Assembly (NCBI GenBank): GCA_035491935.1
Contig: DATJJW010000189.1
Coordinates: forward strand, 1 to 42,613
Direction of reading: 5' to 3'
Source of the DNA: DATJJW01 sp035491935
GTDB taxonomy: Bacteria > Pseudomonadota > Alphaproteobacteria > ATCC43930 > CGMCC-115725
Length of the DNA stretch: 42,613 bases
Made by a program: the position numbers and the translations under genes. This document shows, one piece after another, positions 25,953 to 34,657 of the stretch. Each line of letters starts with the position of its first letter. Position 1 is the first letter of the stretch. The notes under the pieces were generated by a model. That model was not told the origin of the DNA. It ran no database searches and saw only the letters and a program-made list of their open reading frames with translations.

Positions 25953-27074
25953 ATGAAGGTCGACGGCAAGCCGATGCGGACCATCTGGCCGGCCTCTGGC
26001 GAAAACGGGGGCGATGGCGTGGTCGAGATCATCGACCAGACCCGCCTGCCGCATGAATTCGTGATATTGCGCCTGACCAATGCCGACGAGGCGGCCCACG
26101 CCATCCGCTCGATGCAGGTGCGCGGCGCGCCGCTGATCGGCGCCACCGCGGCCTATGGTCTGGCGCTGGCGATGCGCGCCAGTGCTTCGGATGCCGCGCT
26201 GGCCTCGTCCATCGCCATGCTGGCGGAGACGCGGCCGACCGCGATCAATCTGCGCTGGGCGCTCGACCGGCTGCACGCGGCGCTGGCTCCGCTGGCGCTG
26301 GCCGAACGGGCCGATGTGGCCTGGCGCCTCGCCGCCGAAATCGCCGATGAGGATGTCGCGATCAACGCCGCCATGGGTCGCCATGGGCTGGATATCATCC
26401 GCCGCCGCATCGAGACGCTGGGGCGGAAGGTGACGGCGGAACGGCCTTTCAACATCCTCACCCATTGCAATGCCGGCTGGCTCGCCACCGTCGACATCGG
26501 CACGGCGACGGCGCCGATCTATGCCGCTCATGACGCCGGCATCCCGCTCCATGTCTGGGTCGACGAGACTCGGCCGCGCAACCAGGGCGCCAGCCTGACC
26601 GCCTGGGAGCTCGGCCGCCACGGCGTGCCGCATACGGTCATCGTCGACAATTGCGGCGGCCATCTGATGCAGCATGGCATGGTCGATCTCTGCATCGTCG
26701 GCACCGACCGCACGACGGCGACCGGCGACGTCGCCAACAAGATCGGCACATATCTGAAGGCGCTCGCAGCATACGACAATGGCGTGCCCTTCTACGTGGC
26801 GCTGCCCTCGCCGACCATCGACTGGACGATCGATGACGGGGTGAAACAGATCCCGATCGAGCAGCGCGCCGGCGCCGAGGTCACGCATATCGCCGGCAAG
26901 CTGGCCGATGGCAGCGTGGCATCCGTACAGGTGACGCCCGATGGCAGCCCGGCCGCCAATTACGGCTTCGACGTGACGCCGGCGCGCCTGGTCACAGGAT
27001 TGATCACCGAGCGCGGTGTCGCTGCCGCCTCGCGCGACGGGCTGCTGGCCCTGTTTCCGGAACGGCGCCGGTGA
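25953..27074 (+). CDS. mtnA: S-methyl-5-thioribose-1-phosphate isomerase
   Basis: A 373-residue enzyme of the eIF2B-like isomerase family. The catalytic pair is visible: Cys172 in LTHCNAGWLA and Asp252 in IVGTDRTTATGDVANKIGT. Also seen are MQVRGAPLIGATAAYG and DETRPRNQGASLTAWEL. It converts methylthioribose-1-phosphate (and 5-deoxyribose-1-phosphate) to the ribulose form. AGAAGGAG precedes the ATG at good spacing. Its stop overlaps the GTG of the aldolase gene by three bases. A small hairpin (GCCAA 25913-25917, TTGGC 25922-25926) is in the gap after mtnP. Confidence 0.95.
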   Translation: MKVDGKPMRTIWPASGENGGDGVVEIIDQTRLPHEFVILRLTNADEAAHAIRSMQVRGAPLIGATAAYGLALAMRASASDAALASSIAMLAETRPTAINLRWALDRLHAALAPLALAERADVAWRLAAEIADEDVAINAAMGRHGLDIIRRRIETLGRKVTAERPFNILTHCNAGWLATVDIGTATAPIYAAHDAGIPLHVWVDETRPRNQGASLTAWELGRHGVPHTVIVDNCGGHLMQHGMVDLCIVGTDRTTATGDVANKIGTYLKALAAYDNGVPFYVALPSPTIDWTIDDGVKQIPIEQRAGAEVTHIAGKLADGSVASVQVTPDGSPAANYGFDVTPARLVTGLITERGVAAASRDGLLALFPERRR

Positions 27075-27763
27075 ATCGACTCGACAGGGGCAAGGCCGAT
27101 ACGCCGGCCTTGCGTGCCCGCCTGATCGAGGCGGCGATCCGCCTCAACACCAGCGGCCTCACGCATAATAATTCCGGCAATATCAGTCACCGGGTCGATG
27201 GCGGTTTCCTGGTGACGCCCAGCGGCATGGCCTATGACGGGCTGGAGCCGGACGACATCGTGTTCATGGACATGGAAGGCGCGGCCACGGGACGGCGCCT
27301 GCCCTCCTCCGAATGGCGCTTCCATCTCGACATCTTCCAGGCTCGGGCCGAAATCTCGGTCGTGCTGCACGCCCATTCGCCCTTCGCCACCAGCCTCGCC
27401 TGCTTGCGCCGGGGCATCCCGGCCTTCCACTACATGGTCGCGATGGCCGGCGGCCGCGACATACGCTGCGCGCCCTATGCCACGTTCGGGACGGCAGAAC
27501 TGTCGCAACACGCCGTGGCGGGTTTGCAGGATCGCCGTGCCTGCCTGCTCGCCAATCACGGCATGATCGCGCTTGGCCAAGATTTCACAGGCGCCTTCAA
27601 GCTCGCCATCGAGGTCGAGGCGCTGGCGGAAATGTATTGGCGCGCACTGCAGATCGGCGAGCCGGTGATCCTGGACGACGCCGAGATGGATGTCGTGATC
27701 GAGAAATTCAAAACCTACGGCCACCAGCCCAGCCTGGCGGCCGACACGAAATCTCAGACGTAG
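27071..27763 (+). CDS. ald2: Class II aldolase, probable 5-(methylthio)ribulose-1-phosphate aldolase (Ald2-like)
   Basis: A 230-residue protein of the class II aldolase/adducin family. The zinc ligands are His100 and His102 in HAHSPF and His163 in ANHGMIA; the catalytic Glu is Glu81 in SSEWRFH. N-terminal NNSGNISHR and VTPSGMAYDGL are typical. The same fold is used by MtnB dehydratase and by fuculose-phosphate aldolases. None of the other genes of the standard Met salvage route (mtnC, mtnW/X, mtnD) is nearby, and the mtnP-mtnA-aldolase order matches the DHAP shunt of Rhodospirillum rubrum. There the aldolase yields dihydroxyacetone phosphate plus methylthioacetaldehyde or acetaldehyde. The start is GTG, coupled to the mtnA stop. 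An MtnB-like dehydratase is the main alternative. Confidence 0.85.
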   Translation: MNRLDRGKADTPALRARLIEAAIRLNTSGLTHNNSGNISHRVDGGFLVTPSGMAYDGLEPDDIVFMDMEGAATGRRLPSSEWRFHLDIFQARAEISVVLHAHSPFATSLACLRRGIPAFHYMVAMAGGRDIRCAPYATFGTAELSQHAVAGLQDRRACLLANHGMIALGQDFTGAFKLAIEVEALAEMYWRALQIGEPVILDDAEMDVVIEKFKTYGHQPSLAADTKSQT

Positions 27764-27774
27764 GTAGGGCGCCG

Positions 27775-28641
27775 ATGGCCCATGGCATCACTGGCATCGA
27801 CCATATCCTGGTCGGTGTCGACAATCTCGACGACGCGGCGCAGACCTGGCAGCGCCTAGGCTTCACCCTTACCCCACGCGGCCGGCATCTCGGCTGGGGC
27901 ACCGGCAATTACTGCATCATGTTCCCGGACGAGTATATCGAGCTCCTGGGCATCATCGATGCCGGCCAGTTCACCAACGGCCTCGACCGGTTCCTGGAGA
28001 GCCAGGGCGAAGGCGGCTTGGGCCTCTCCTGGGGCAGCAAGGATGCCGAGGCTTCGGCGGCGTCGCTTGCCGCTTCCGGCACGGCGATGGGCGAGATCAG
28101 GGATCTGGCCCGGCAGCTGGAGCTGCCTGAGGGCACAGTGCTGCCGCGCTTCAAGCTCGCCTGGTTCACCGATGCGGATACCGCGACACCGGGGCTGTCC
28201 AGCTTCATCACCCAGCATCTGACGCCGACGATGATTCGCAAGCCCGGCTGGCTGATGCATGCCAATGGCGCTATTGCGCTCAAGGGCGTCACCATCCGTC
28301 ACCCCGATCCGATGAGCCTGGTCGAGGCTTATGAGAAGGTCTTCGGCATGAGTGCGGTCAACACGACCGATTCGGTCATGACCGTGCATGTCGGGCGCCA
28401 GCGGCTGATCTTCGCCGGCACCGACGACCTCGAAGTGCTGCACCCGGAGATCGACTTCGCCGATTTGGGCCAGGACGAAGGCCCGCGCATGGTGCTGGCG
28501 ACGCTCGCCTCGCATGATCTGGACTTGACCGCCGACCACATGGCGGGATTCAGGGTCGATTACGAGGAGCAGCGGGACGGTTCGGTCATCGTGCTGCCCG
28601 AGGCCGCCAGCGGCATCGCGTTGGAATTCGTCAAGCCCTGA
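27775..28641 (+). CDS. VOC (glyoxalase-like) family protein
   Basis: A 288-residue protein of the vicinal oxygen chelate fold, Glyoxalase_3-like type. The first beta-alpha-beta unit opens with GIDHILVGVDNLDDAAQTWQRLGFTLTPRG, and GTGNYCIMFPDEYIELLGIID gives the second conserved strand pair. A related second module follows around residues 150-270 (RHPDPMSLVEAYEKVFGM). His in IDHI and Glu in YIELL are positioned as VOC metal ligands. It follows the aldolase gene by 11 bases on the same strand, so it may act on a product of the shunt, though this is only context. Substrate unknown. Confidence 0.85.
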   Translation: MAHGITGIDHILVGVDNLDDAAQTWQRLGFTLTPRGRHLGWGTGNYCIMFPDEYIELLGIIDAGQFTNGLDRFLESQGEGGLGLSWGSKDAEASAASLAASGTAMGEIRDLARQLELPEGTVLPRFKLAWFTDADTATPGLSSFITQHLTPTMIRKPGWLMHANGAIALKGVTIRHPDPMSLVEAYEKVFGMSAVNTTDSVMTVHVGRQRLIFAGTDDLEVLHPEIDFADLGQDEGPRMVLATLASHDLDLTADHMAGFRVDYEEQRDGSVIVLPEAASGIALEFVKP

Positions 28642-28670
28642 AGGCTCCGTCGCCCAAAGTGCGATAATGA

Positions 28671-29762
28671 TTACGCCTCAGCTCGATCGCGCAGCGATTC
28701 CGATCTGGCTCTAGCCTTCTTGAAAGCAGGAACCAACCGATTCAAGGCGCGCCTGCCTTCCTGGGTCAGCGTGAAAGCCTTTGTGGTGAGCAGGGAATCT
28801 GCGGGAGGAGCCTCCCTCTGCAGCCAGCCGAGCTTTTCCATTTCGGACCAGAACACGTGGTTCGCGCTGTTCTTCGGCGTCAGCATCCTCGTGCTCGGGT
28901 GTTTGCATGTCGTTTCGAGAACGGAAAAATCGGCCTCGCTCAGCGATGTCGCCATGGGCCAGAGCCGCTCGCTTTTCTGCAGCATCGTCAGGGAGAATTG
29001 TGCGTCCGCATCGCCCTGTTGGGCGGCCCGTCGATACCAGGATTGGGCCTCGTCCAGGTTCTGGACCATGCCGTGGCCAAGCAGATGGGCAAGGCCTAGA
29101 TGACCCTGTGCGCCGCTATGTCCCTGTTCCGCGGCAAGACGATACCATTTCAGGGCTTGGACATCGCTTCGTGGCAGGCCTTCGCCCTTGCGGAACATCT
29201 CGCCCAGGCTGAACTGGGCCACGGCATCCTTGTTCTGCGCAGCCTTGAAGTACCAGGTCGCGGCTTCCTGGAAATTCCGCTCCACGCCCTGAGCGGTATG
29301 TAATGAAATGGCCAACTCCAACTGAGCCTGGGCAATCCCCCCATCAGCGGCGCGTCGGAACCAATGCACCGCCTCGGCGGCATTTGACCGCGGCGCCAGA
29401 CCGTCCTTGTGCATGACGGCGAGGTTGAATTGCGCCCTGGCATGGCCTTGCTCGGCCGCTTTCGTGAACCAGTCGGAAGCTTTGCCGAAATCCCGATCGG
29501 TGCCCTGACCGTTGTAATAGCGCGACCCCAGGCTGAATTGCGCATCGGCAAAGCCCTTGGCGGCCGCTCGCTCGAACCATTTGAGCGATGTCGCATAGTC
29601 TCGTGCCGTACCCCGCCCATTGGCATAGATCAGCCCGAGATTATATTCGGCTTGCGTGTCGCCCTTGTTCGCCAACGGGGCAAGAACTTCCAATGCTACC
29701 GCATAATCTCCACGTGTATAGGCTTCAATACCATACTGAACGCTCTTCCGATCAAATACCAT
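28671..29762 (-). CDS. Sel1-repeat protein with a C-terminal winged-helix-like region
   Basis: A protein of 363 residues with six full Sel1-like repeats (each about 36 residues, of the form A-x-FxLGxxYxxGxGxxxDxxxAxxWFxxAA) and a partial seventh, residues about 25-265. Sel1 repeats act as protein-protein scaffolds. The last 90 or so residues are not repeats: LSEADFSVLETTCKHPSTRM, FWSEMEKLGWLQRE and KAFTLTQEGRRALNRLVPAF resemble a winged-helix fold with a wing-like strand pair. The frame extends ten codons further to a TTG at 29792, but the ATG at 29762 is preferred. No signal peptide. It lies in an AT-rich setting unlike its neighbours and is convergent with the VOC gene. Confidence 0.82.
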   Translation of the reverse strand: MVFDRKSVQYGIEAYTRGDYAVALEVLAPLANKGDTQAEYNLGLIYANGRGTARDYATSLKWFERAAAKGFADAQFSLGSRYYNGQGTDRDFGKASDWFTKAAEQGHARAQFNLAVMHKDGLAPRSNAAEAVHWFRRAADGGIAQAQLELAISLHTAQGVERNFQEAATWYFKAAQNKDAVAQFSLGEMFRKGEGLPRSDVQALKWYRLAAEQGHSGAQGHLGLAHLLGHGMVQNLDEAQSWYRRAAQQGDADAQFSLTMLQKSERLWPMATSLSEADFSVLETTCKHPSTRMLTPKNSANHVFWSEMEKLGWLQREAPPADSLLTTKAFTLTQEGRRALNRLVPAFKKARARSESLRDRAEA

Positions 29763-29792
29763 GATACGAACTCGTAATTTTTGCAGAAGCAA

Positions 29793-29992
29793 AAATTTCT
29801 AGAATTTTAGTAAAAATCGGAAAAAGTACTTAATTCATGAAAGATTCTATTTGTTTTAGCGTTCGATCGTGAGTTTTACGTAAAGATATACGAGAATCCG
29901 CGCAACAGCCGTTCAGGCGGCTGCTGTGGTTGGCGCGCCTATCTCAGGCAGCGGCTCGCAGGGAAGGGCGAAGAGAGATGGATGCCCAGGCC
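29793..29992. other. AT-rich gene-free stretch upstream of the Sel1 gene
   Basis: About 110 bases after the Sel1 start are strikingly AT-rich (runs of A and T at 29810-29900) in an otherwise GC-rich window. It presumably holds the Sel1 promoter. I found no gene or tRNA here; 29910-29990 returns to GC-rich sequence before the terminator at 29993. Confidence 0.6.
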
Positions 29993-30034
29993 AAAGAAAA
30001 GGCGCCGCCCTCGCTGAGGCGGCGCCTTTTCTTT
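29993..30034. terminator. Bidirectional rho-independent terminator
   Basis: A perfect 17-base inverted repeat: AAAGAAAAGGCGCCGCC (29993-30009) and GGCGGCGCCTTTTCTTT (30018-30034), loop of 8. The stem is GC-rich near the loop, with A/T tracts at both edges, so it can stop transcription from either side. It ends the minus-strand rsmB unit at 30052. Confidence 0.9.
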
Positions 30035-30051
30035 AGCGGTATCGTCCGAAC

Positions 30052-31401
30052 TTAGGCCGTGCGGACCAGGCGTGCGGCGTAGAAACCGTCGATGCCGTCG
30101 AATTCGGCGAGGTTGCAGGGCGTGGTGCGCAGATCGCCATCGGCGGTGATCAGCTCGGTCAGCCCACCGACTTCCTCCGGCTTCACCGTCACACGTTTCA
30201 AGGGCGCGCCGTTGGACAGGAGCTTGGCAACCTGATCCGGGCCTTCCTGCGATTCCAGCGAGCAGGTGCAGTAGACGAGCGTGCCGCCCGGCTCCAGCAC
30301 GTCGATGGCGGCATGCAGCAGGCGTTCCTGCACGGCGGAGAGCCGCAGCACGTCGTCACGGGTCTTGAGATGGGCCACGTCCGGATGGCGTCGGATGGCA
30401 CCGGTCGCGGTGCATGGTGCATCCAGCAGCACGCCGCTCACCGGCTCCGGCGGACGCCAGGTGATGGCGTCGGCGCTGACTGCGTCGACGCGCAGACCGA
30501 TACGCTGGAAATTCTGCAACATGCGCTCGATACGGCGCGGCGAGCGGTCGACGGCGGTGACATTGGCACCGGCCGCGGCCAGCTGCGCGGTCTTGCCGCC
30601 CGGGGCGGCGCAGAGATCGATGACCCGCCGGCCCTCGACATTGCCGAACAACGTCGCCGGAATGGCGGCGGCGGCATCCTGCACCCACCAGGCACCCTCG
30701 GCGTAACCGGGCAGATTCGAGATGGCGCCGCCGGCCGCACGACGCAACGTGCCGCTCGGCAGCAGCATGGCGTCGAGACGCTGGGCCCAACCGGCGCGGT
30801 CGGCGCGCACGGTGATGTCGAGCGGCGCCTCCCGTAGATGGGCCTCGGCGATCTTGCGGGCGACATCCTCGCCATAAGCGTCCGACCAGCTGGACCACAG
30901 CCAGGGCGGGGTGTTCAACTTGGGTGCGTCATGCTGGGCGACCAGGCCCGGCCCTTCCTGGGACAGGCGGCGCAACACGGCATTGACCAGGCCCTTATGC
31001 GAGGTGAAGCCGCGCACGCCCGCCAGATCGACGGTGGTGGCGACGGCCGCATGAGCCGGAGTGCGGAGGAAGAGAAGCTGAGCAATGCCCAGACGCAGCA
31101 TGTCCTGAACGGTGGCCGCGCGCGGCGGCAACGGCGTCGACAGGCAGTGCGCGATCAGGCTGTCGATCTGGCCCAGGCGCCGCAATGCGGTCGCAACCAG
31201 GAGCCGCGCAAAGGCGCGATCACGTAACGACAGGTCGCCGAGTTCCCGCGTCTCGTCGATGGCATCATCCAGGGACCTGCGGCGATGGAGCACGCAACCG
31301 AGCATATCAAGCGCGGCACTTCGTGCATTCGCAGGCGCGGCATGGGAAGCCGGGGCGGCTTCGGATGCGGAGTACTTGAAAGTGCCGGGGCTCTCGGACA
31401 T
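30052..31401 (-). CDS. rsmB: RsmB-family 16S rRNA (cytosine-C5) methyltransferase
   Basis: A 449-residue protein with a NusB-like RNA-binding domain (about residues 25-150) and a SAM-dependent methyltransferase domain. Motif I is DLCAAPGGKTAQLAAAGAN near 262-280. The two catalytic cysteines are Cys330 in DAPCTATG and Cys380 in YCTCSLESQEG. It probably methylates C967 of 16S rRNA. It is transcribed divergently from the DUF1674 gene and terminates at 29993-30034. The gene pair rsmB/DUF1674 is commonly adjacent in alphaproteobacteria. Confidence 0.93.
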   Translation of the reverse strand: MSESPGTFKYSASEAAPASHAAPANARSAALDMLGCVLHRRRSLDDAIDETRELGDLSLRDRAFARLLVATALRRLGQIDSLIAHCLSTPLPPRAATVQDMLRLGIAQLLFLRTPAHAAVATTVDLAGVRGFTSHKGLVNAVLRRLSQEGPGLVAQHDAPKLNTPPWLWSSWSDAYGEDVARKIAEAHLREAPLDITVRADRAGWAQRLDAMLLPSGTLRRAAGGAISNLPGYAEGAWWVQDAAAAIPATLFGNVEGRRVIDLCAAPGGKTAQLAAAGANVTAVDRSPRRIERMLQNFQRIGLRVDAVSADAITWRPPEPVSGVLLDAPCTATGAIRRHPDVAHLKTRDDVLRLSAVQERLLHAAIDVLEPGGTLVYCTCSLESQEGPDQVAKLLSNGAPLKRVTVKPEEVGGLTELITADGDLRTTPCNLAEFDGIDGFYAARLVRTA

Positions 31402-31601
31402 ATGCGTACCGCCTTAACCGAATTTAAACCATCTTTTAACCATAGTACTCATTGCCGGGATGGGATCAACGAGTTTCTGGCTCGAACACCAAAGCTTCTT
31501 GCACTGCAATAGCGGAATGCCTCGAATGGCGCCATGGTGCGGGTGTGCGCCAATGGGTTAGGATATAGGTTCCTGAGGCCAACAGCCAAGTGTTCCCGCA
31601 G
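31402..31601. promoter_or_regulatory. Divergent promoter region, rsmB / DUF1674
   Basis: Two hundred bases between divergent genes, AT-rich near the rsmB end with three TTAA-like words (31415-31440). The spacings (6 and 8 bases) do not match the 7-base spacing of a CtrA box, so no regulator is claimed. Confidence 0.4.
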
Positions 31602-31841
31602 ATGAGCGACGAAAAGAATATGTTTTCCGGTACAACCAAAAGTACCGATGCCGCAACCCCCGCCTCTCCGGGCGTCGATGCGGCGACCGAACGCAACGCA
31701 ACAAACGACGAACCCGGCAATACAGCCAGCACGGCGGCAACCGGCGCAACGAAGGCGCAGGAGGAATTTGGCGGTCCGCAGGGACCGGAACCGACCCGTT
31801 TCGGTGATTGGGAGCGCAACGGCCGCTGCACGGATTTCTAG
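31602..31841 (+). CDS. DUF1674 protein, succinate dehydrogenase assembly factor 4-like
   Basis: A 79-residue protein. The N-terminal 50 residues are Ala/Thr/Ser-rich and probably disordered. The C-terminus GGPQGPEPTRFGDWERNGRC (ending at TDF) is the full DUF1674 signature, shared with eukaryotic SDHAF4, which protects the flavinylated SdhA subunit during assembly. The ATG at 31602 is preferred to a GTG at 31590. It is convergent with the DUF1489 gene, nine bases away. Confidence 0.9.
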   Translation: MSDEKNMFSGTTKSTDAATPASPGVDAATERNATNDEPGNTASTAATGATKAQEEFGGPQGPEPTRFGDWERNGRCTDF

Positions 31842-31850
31842 GCGGCCGAT

Positions 31851-32267
31851 CTACAGCAACCCTAGATCTCTCAGCTCCTGGCGCAAGGCCGGGGGCAGTT
31901 CATCTTCGCTCGAACCGCCCTGCCCCAGATCCGCCGGGGCCGTCTCCCCCTGGAGATAGCGCCAGCCCTGGAAGGCGCGCCAGGGCAGGCTGCGGGTCTC
32001 GACCAGCTCGGGATGCAGATGGATGCCACAAAAGGCCTGGCCTTCGGCATCGACGCCGCTTTCGAAATCCAGGATGCGCTGGCGGATGCGGATGGCACCG
32101 GCGATCACCCAGTACAGCGAGCCGCCTTCCAGGATCTCATCAGCCTGCTTCGGCCGGTGCCGGGTCTGATGGACCAGGCGGCCGCGCGCCAGCAGCTTCT
32201 TGGCCTGGAAGTCGCGCAGCACCTCGATAGAGGGGCAGCCGACCGCCATTTTGACCAGATGCAACAT
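31851..32267 (-). CDS. DUF1489 family protein
   Basis: A 138-residue protein of the alphaproteobacterial DUF1489 family: MLHLVKMAVGC at the start, HQTRHRPKQADEILEGGSLYWVI in the middle and HLHPELVETRSLPWRAFQGWRYL towards the end. No transmembrane helices or signal peptide. Function is not known to me. Its ATG shares one base with the TGA of the malic enzyme gene (32267-32269), so it is co-translated with maeB. Confidence 0.9.
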   Translation of the reverse strand: MLHLVKMAVGCPSIEVLRDFQAKKLLARGRLVHQTRHRPKQADEILEGGSLYWVIAGAIRIRQRILDFESGVDAEGQAFCGIHLHPELVETRSLPWRAFQGWRYLQGETAPADLGQGGSSEDELPPALRQELRDLGLL

Positions 32268-34552
32268 CAGCCTTCGGTGGCCTTGATATTGACCTGCGCG
32301 TCATAGACCGCGACCGCGCTCATATTGAAGATGCCGCGTGTCGTGACCGAAGGGGTGACGATATGGGCGGTCTGCTTGACACCCATCAGGATGGGGCCGA
32401 TCTGCTGTCCGTCACCCAGCATCTTGCACATGTTGAGCGTGATGTTGGCGGCGTCCAGCGACGGCATGACCATCAGGTTGGCCGGTCCCTTGAGCCGGGA
32501 ATTCGGGAACATGTGCTGGCGTACCCGGGTGGACAGCGCCGTATCCGCGTTCATCTCGCCCTCGACCTCCAGATCAGGGGCACGGGTGGTGATGATGTCG
32601 AGCGCCTCGCGCATCTTGCGCGCCGAGGTGGCGTTCGAGCTGCCGAAATTGGAATGCGACAGCAGTGCCGCCTTGGGCTCGATGCCGAAATGACGGACGG
32701 CGGCAGCGGCTTCGATGGTCATCTCGGCGATCTCCGCCGCGGTCGGATTCTCCATCAGATAGCAGTCGCAGAAGAAATAGGTGCCGGTGGGCAGCAGCAG
32801 GGCCGTCAGCGTGAAGGGCGTCGTGCATTGCTGGCGCACCCCCATCACGTCGACGATATGCTCCAGATGCCGCTGGTACTGGCCGACCGCGCCACACAGC
32901 AAGGCATCGGCCTCGCCACGATGGACCATCAGCGCGCCGATCAGCGTATTGCGCGTACGCACCAAGGTGCGCGCCGAATCCGGGGTGACGCCCTTGCGCT
33001 CCATCAGCCGGTGATAGAGCGTCCAATAGGCGTGGAAGCGCGGATCGTCCTCGGGGTCGCAGAGTGCGAAATCCTGGTCGATGCGGATATGCAGCCCGAG
33101 CTTGCGCAGGCGCCGCTCGACCACGTCGCGCCGGCCGATCAGGATCGGTTTGGCGATGCCGTCGTCGATGACGTTCTGCACAGCGCGCAGCACGCGCTCG
33201 TCCTCGCCCTCGGCATAGACGAGGCGCTTCGGGTCCTGCTTGGCACGGTCGATGACCGGCTTCATGACCAGGCCCGAGCGGAAGACGAATTGCGACAGCC
33301 GCTCGTGATAGGCGTCGAAATCGGTGATCGGCCGCGTGGCGACGCCGCTTTCCATCGCCGCCTTGGCCACGGCCGGCGCCAGGGTCGTAATGAGGCGCGG
33401 ATCGAAGGGCTTGGGAATGAGGTAGTCCGGTCCGAAGATCAGCTCGGCATCGCCATAGGCCGCGGCCACCATGTCGGAAGGCTCGGCCAGTGCCAGATCG
33501 GCCAGCGCCTTGACGCAGGCGATCTTCATCGCCTCGTTGATCGTGGTCGCCCCGACATCCAGGGCACCCCGGAAGATGTAGGGGAAGCAGAGGACGTTGT
33601 TGACCTGGTTCGGATAGTCCGAACGGCCGGTGCAGATGATGGCGTCGGGCCTGACCGCTTTCGCCTCTTCCGGCGAGATCTCCGGCGTCGGGTTGGCAAG
33701 CGCCATGATGATCGGCCGCTCGGTCATGGTCGCCAGCATCTCGGGCTTGAGCACGCCGGCCGCCGACAGGCCCAGGAACACCCCCGCCCCGTCGATGACA
33801 TCGGCTAGGCTGCGCGCGTTGGTCACCTTGGCATAGCGGCCTTTGCGCGGTTCCATCTCCTCCTTGCGGCCCTCATAGACCACGCCGAACTTGTCGGTGA
33901 CCCAGATGTTCTCGACCGGCAGGCCCATATCGACCAGCAGGTCAAGGCAGGCGATGGCAGCGGCACCGGCGCCGGACGCCACCAGCTTGATCTCCTCCAG
34001 CTTGCGGCCGGTCAGGCGCAGCGCGTTATGGATCGCGGCGGCGACGATGATCGCCGTGCCGTGCTGGTCGTCATGGAAAACCGGGATCTTCATGCGCTCG
34101 CGCAACCGCGATTCGATCTCGAAGCATTCCGGCGCCTTGATATCCTCAAGGTTGATGCCGCCGAATGTCGGCTCCAGCGCCGCCACGACATTGACGAACA
34201 ACTCGGGATTGGTGGCGTCGACCTCGATGTCGAACACGTCGATGCCGGCGAATTTCTTGAACAGGACCGCCTTGCCCTCCATCACCGGCTTGGAGGCCAG
34301 CGGGCCGATGGCGCCCAGCCCCAGCACGGCGGTGCCGTTGGAGATCACACCGACCAGGTTGGCGCGGGCGGTGACGGTGGCGGCTTCCCTGGGGTCGTCG
34401 ACGATGACGAGGCAAGCCTCGGCCACGCCCGGACTGTAGGCCAGAGCCAGATCGCGTTGGGTCGATAGCGGCTTGGTGGCAACGATGCCGAGCTTACCGG
34501 GAATCGGTAGCCGATGATATTCGAGCGCGCTCTTGCGGAGATCATCGGCCAT
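32267..34552 (-). CDS. maeB: NADP-dependent malic enzyme with C-terminal phosphotransacetylase-like domain
   Basis: A 761-residue MaeB-type enzyme that decarboxylates malate to pyruvate with NADP. The malic domain (residues 1 to about 430) shows LAYSPGVAEACL, DVFDIEVDATN, FHDDQHGTAIIVAAA and the NAD(P)-binding GAGAAAIACLDLLVDMG. From about 440 a phosphotransacetylase-like domain (PKRLVYAEGEDERVLRA, then TGTYFFCDC) runs to the end; in this family it is regulatory and not active in acetyl transfer. Length matches E. coli MaeB (759). The leader between it and the upstream tRNA holds two overlapping hairpins (34587-34622). Confidence 0.95.
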   Translation of the reverse strand: MADDLRKSALEYHRLPIPGKLGIVATKPLSTQRDLALAYSPGVAEACLVIVDDPREAATVTARANLVGVISNGTAVLGLGAIGPLASKPVMEGKAVLFKKFAGIDVFDIEVDATNPELFVNVVAALEPTFGGINLEDIKAPECFEIESRLRERMKIPVFHDDQHGTAIIVAAAIHNALRLTGRKLEEIKLVASGAGAAAIACLDLLVDMGLPVENIWVTDKFGVVYEGRKEEMEPRKGRYAKVTNARSLADVIDGAGVFLGLSAAGVLKPEMLATMTERPIIMALANPTPEISPEEAKAVRPDAIICTGRSDYPNQVNNVLCFPYIFRGALDVGATTINEAMKIACVKALADLALAEPSDMVAAAYGDAELIFGPDYLIPKPFDPRLITTLAPAVAKAAMESGVATRPITDFDAYHERLSQFVFRSGLVMKPVIDRAKQDPKRLVYAEGEDERVLRAVQNVIDDGIAKPILIGRRDVVERRLRKLGLHIRIDQDFALCDPEDDPRFHAYWTLYHRLMERKGVTPDSARTLVRTRNTLIGALMVHRGEADALLCGAVGQYQRHLEHIVDVMGVRQQCTTPFTLTALLLPTGTYFFCDCYLMENPTAAEIAEMTIEAAAAVRHFGIEPKAALLSHSNFGSSNATSARKMREALDIITTRAPDLEVEGEMNADTALSTRVRQHMFPNSRLKGPANLMVMPSLDAANITLNMCKMLGDGQQIGPILMGVKQTAHIVTPSVTTRGIFNMSAVAVYDAQVNIKATEG

Positions 34553-34586
34553 ATTCTGCTCCTCACCCGGACAAGGGGATATTTTT

Positions 34587-34622
34587 CGGCTTCTTACGGA
34601 AGCCGGTTAGTCCGAACCGGCT
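34587..34622 (-). promoter_or_regulatory. Two mutually exclusive hairpins in the maeB leader
   Basis: Two perfect inverted repeats overlap: CGGCTTC/GAAGCCG (34587-34593 and 34599-34605, loop 5) and AGCCGGTT/AACCGGCT (34601-34608 and 34615-34622, loop 6). Both use the bases 34601-34605, so only one can form at a time. They lie 35-70 bases before the maeB start, after a tRNA gene. Neither is followed by a U tract on the minus strand, so they are not simple terminators. Confidence 0.45.
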
Positions 34623-34657
34623 GCCGGATTACCCGGCTAACCGTAGGTGAAGAAGGA

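Noticed and set aside
31415..31440. Possible CtrA boxes (TTAA words) between rsmB and the DUF1674 gene
   Set aside because: The TTAA words are 6 and 8 bases apart, while CtrA sites need a 7-base spacing.
32363..33808. A 481-codon open frame antisense to maeB
   Set aside because: Same shadow pattern; maeB shows all family motifs over this stretch.
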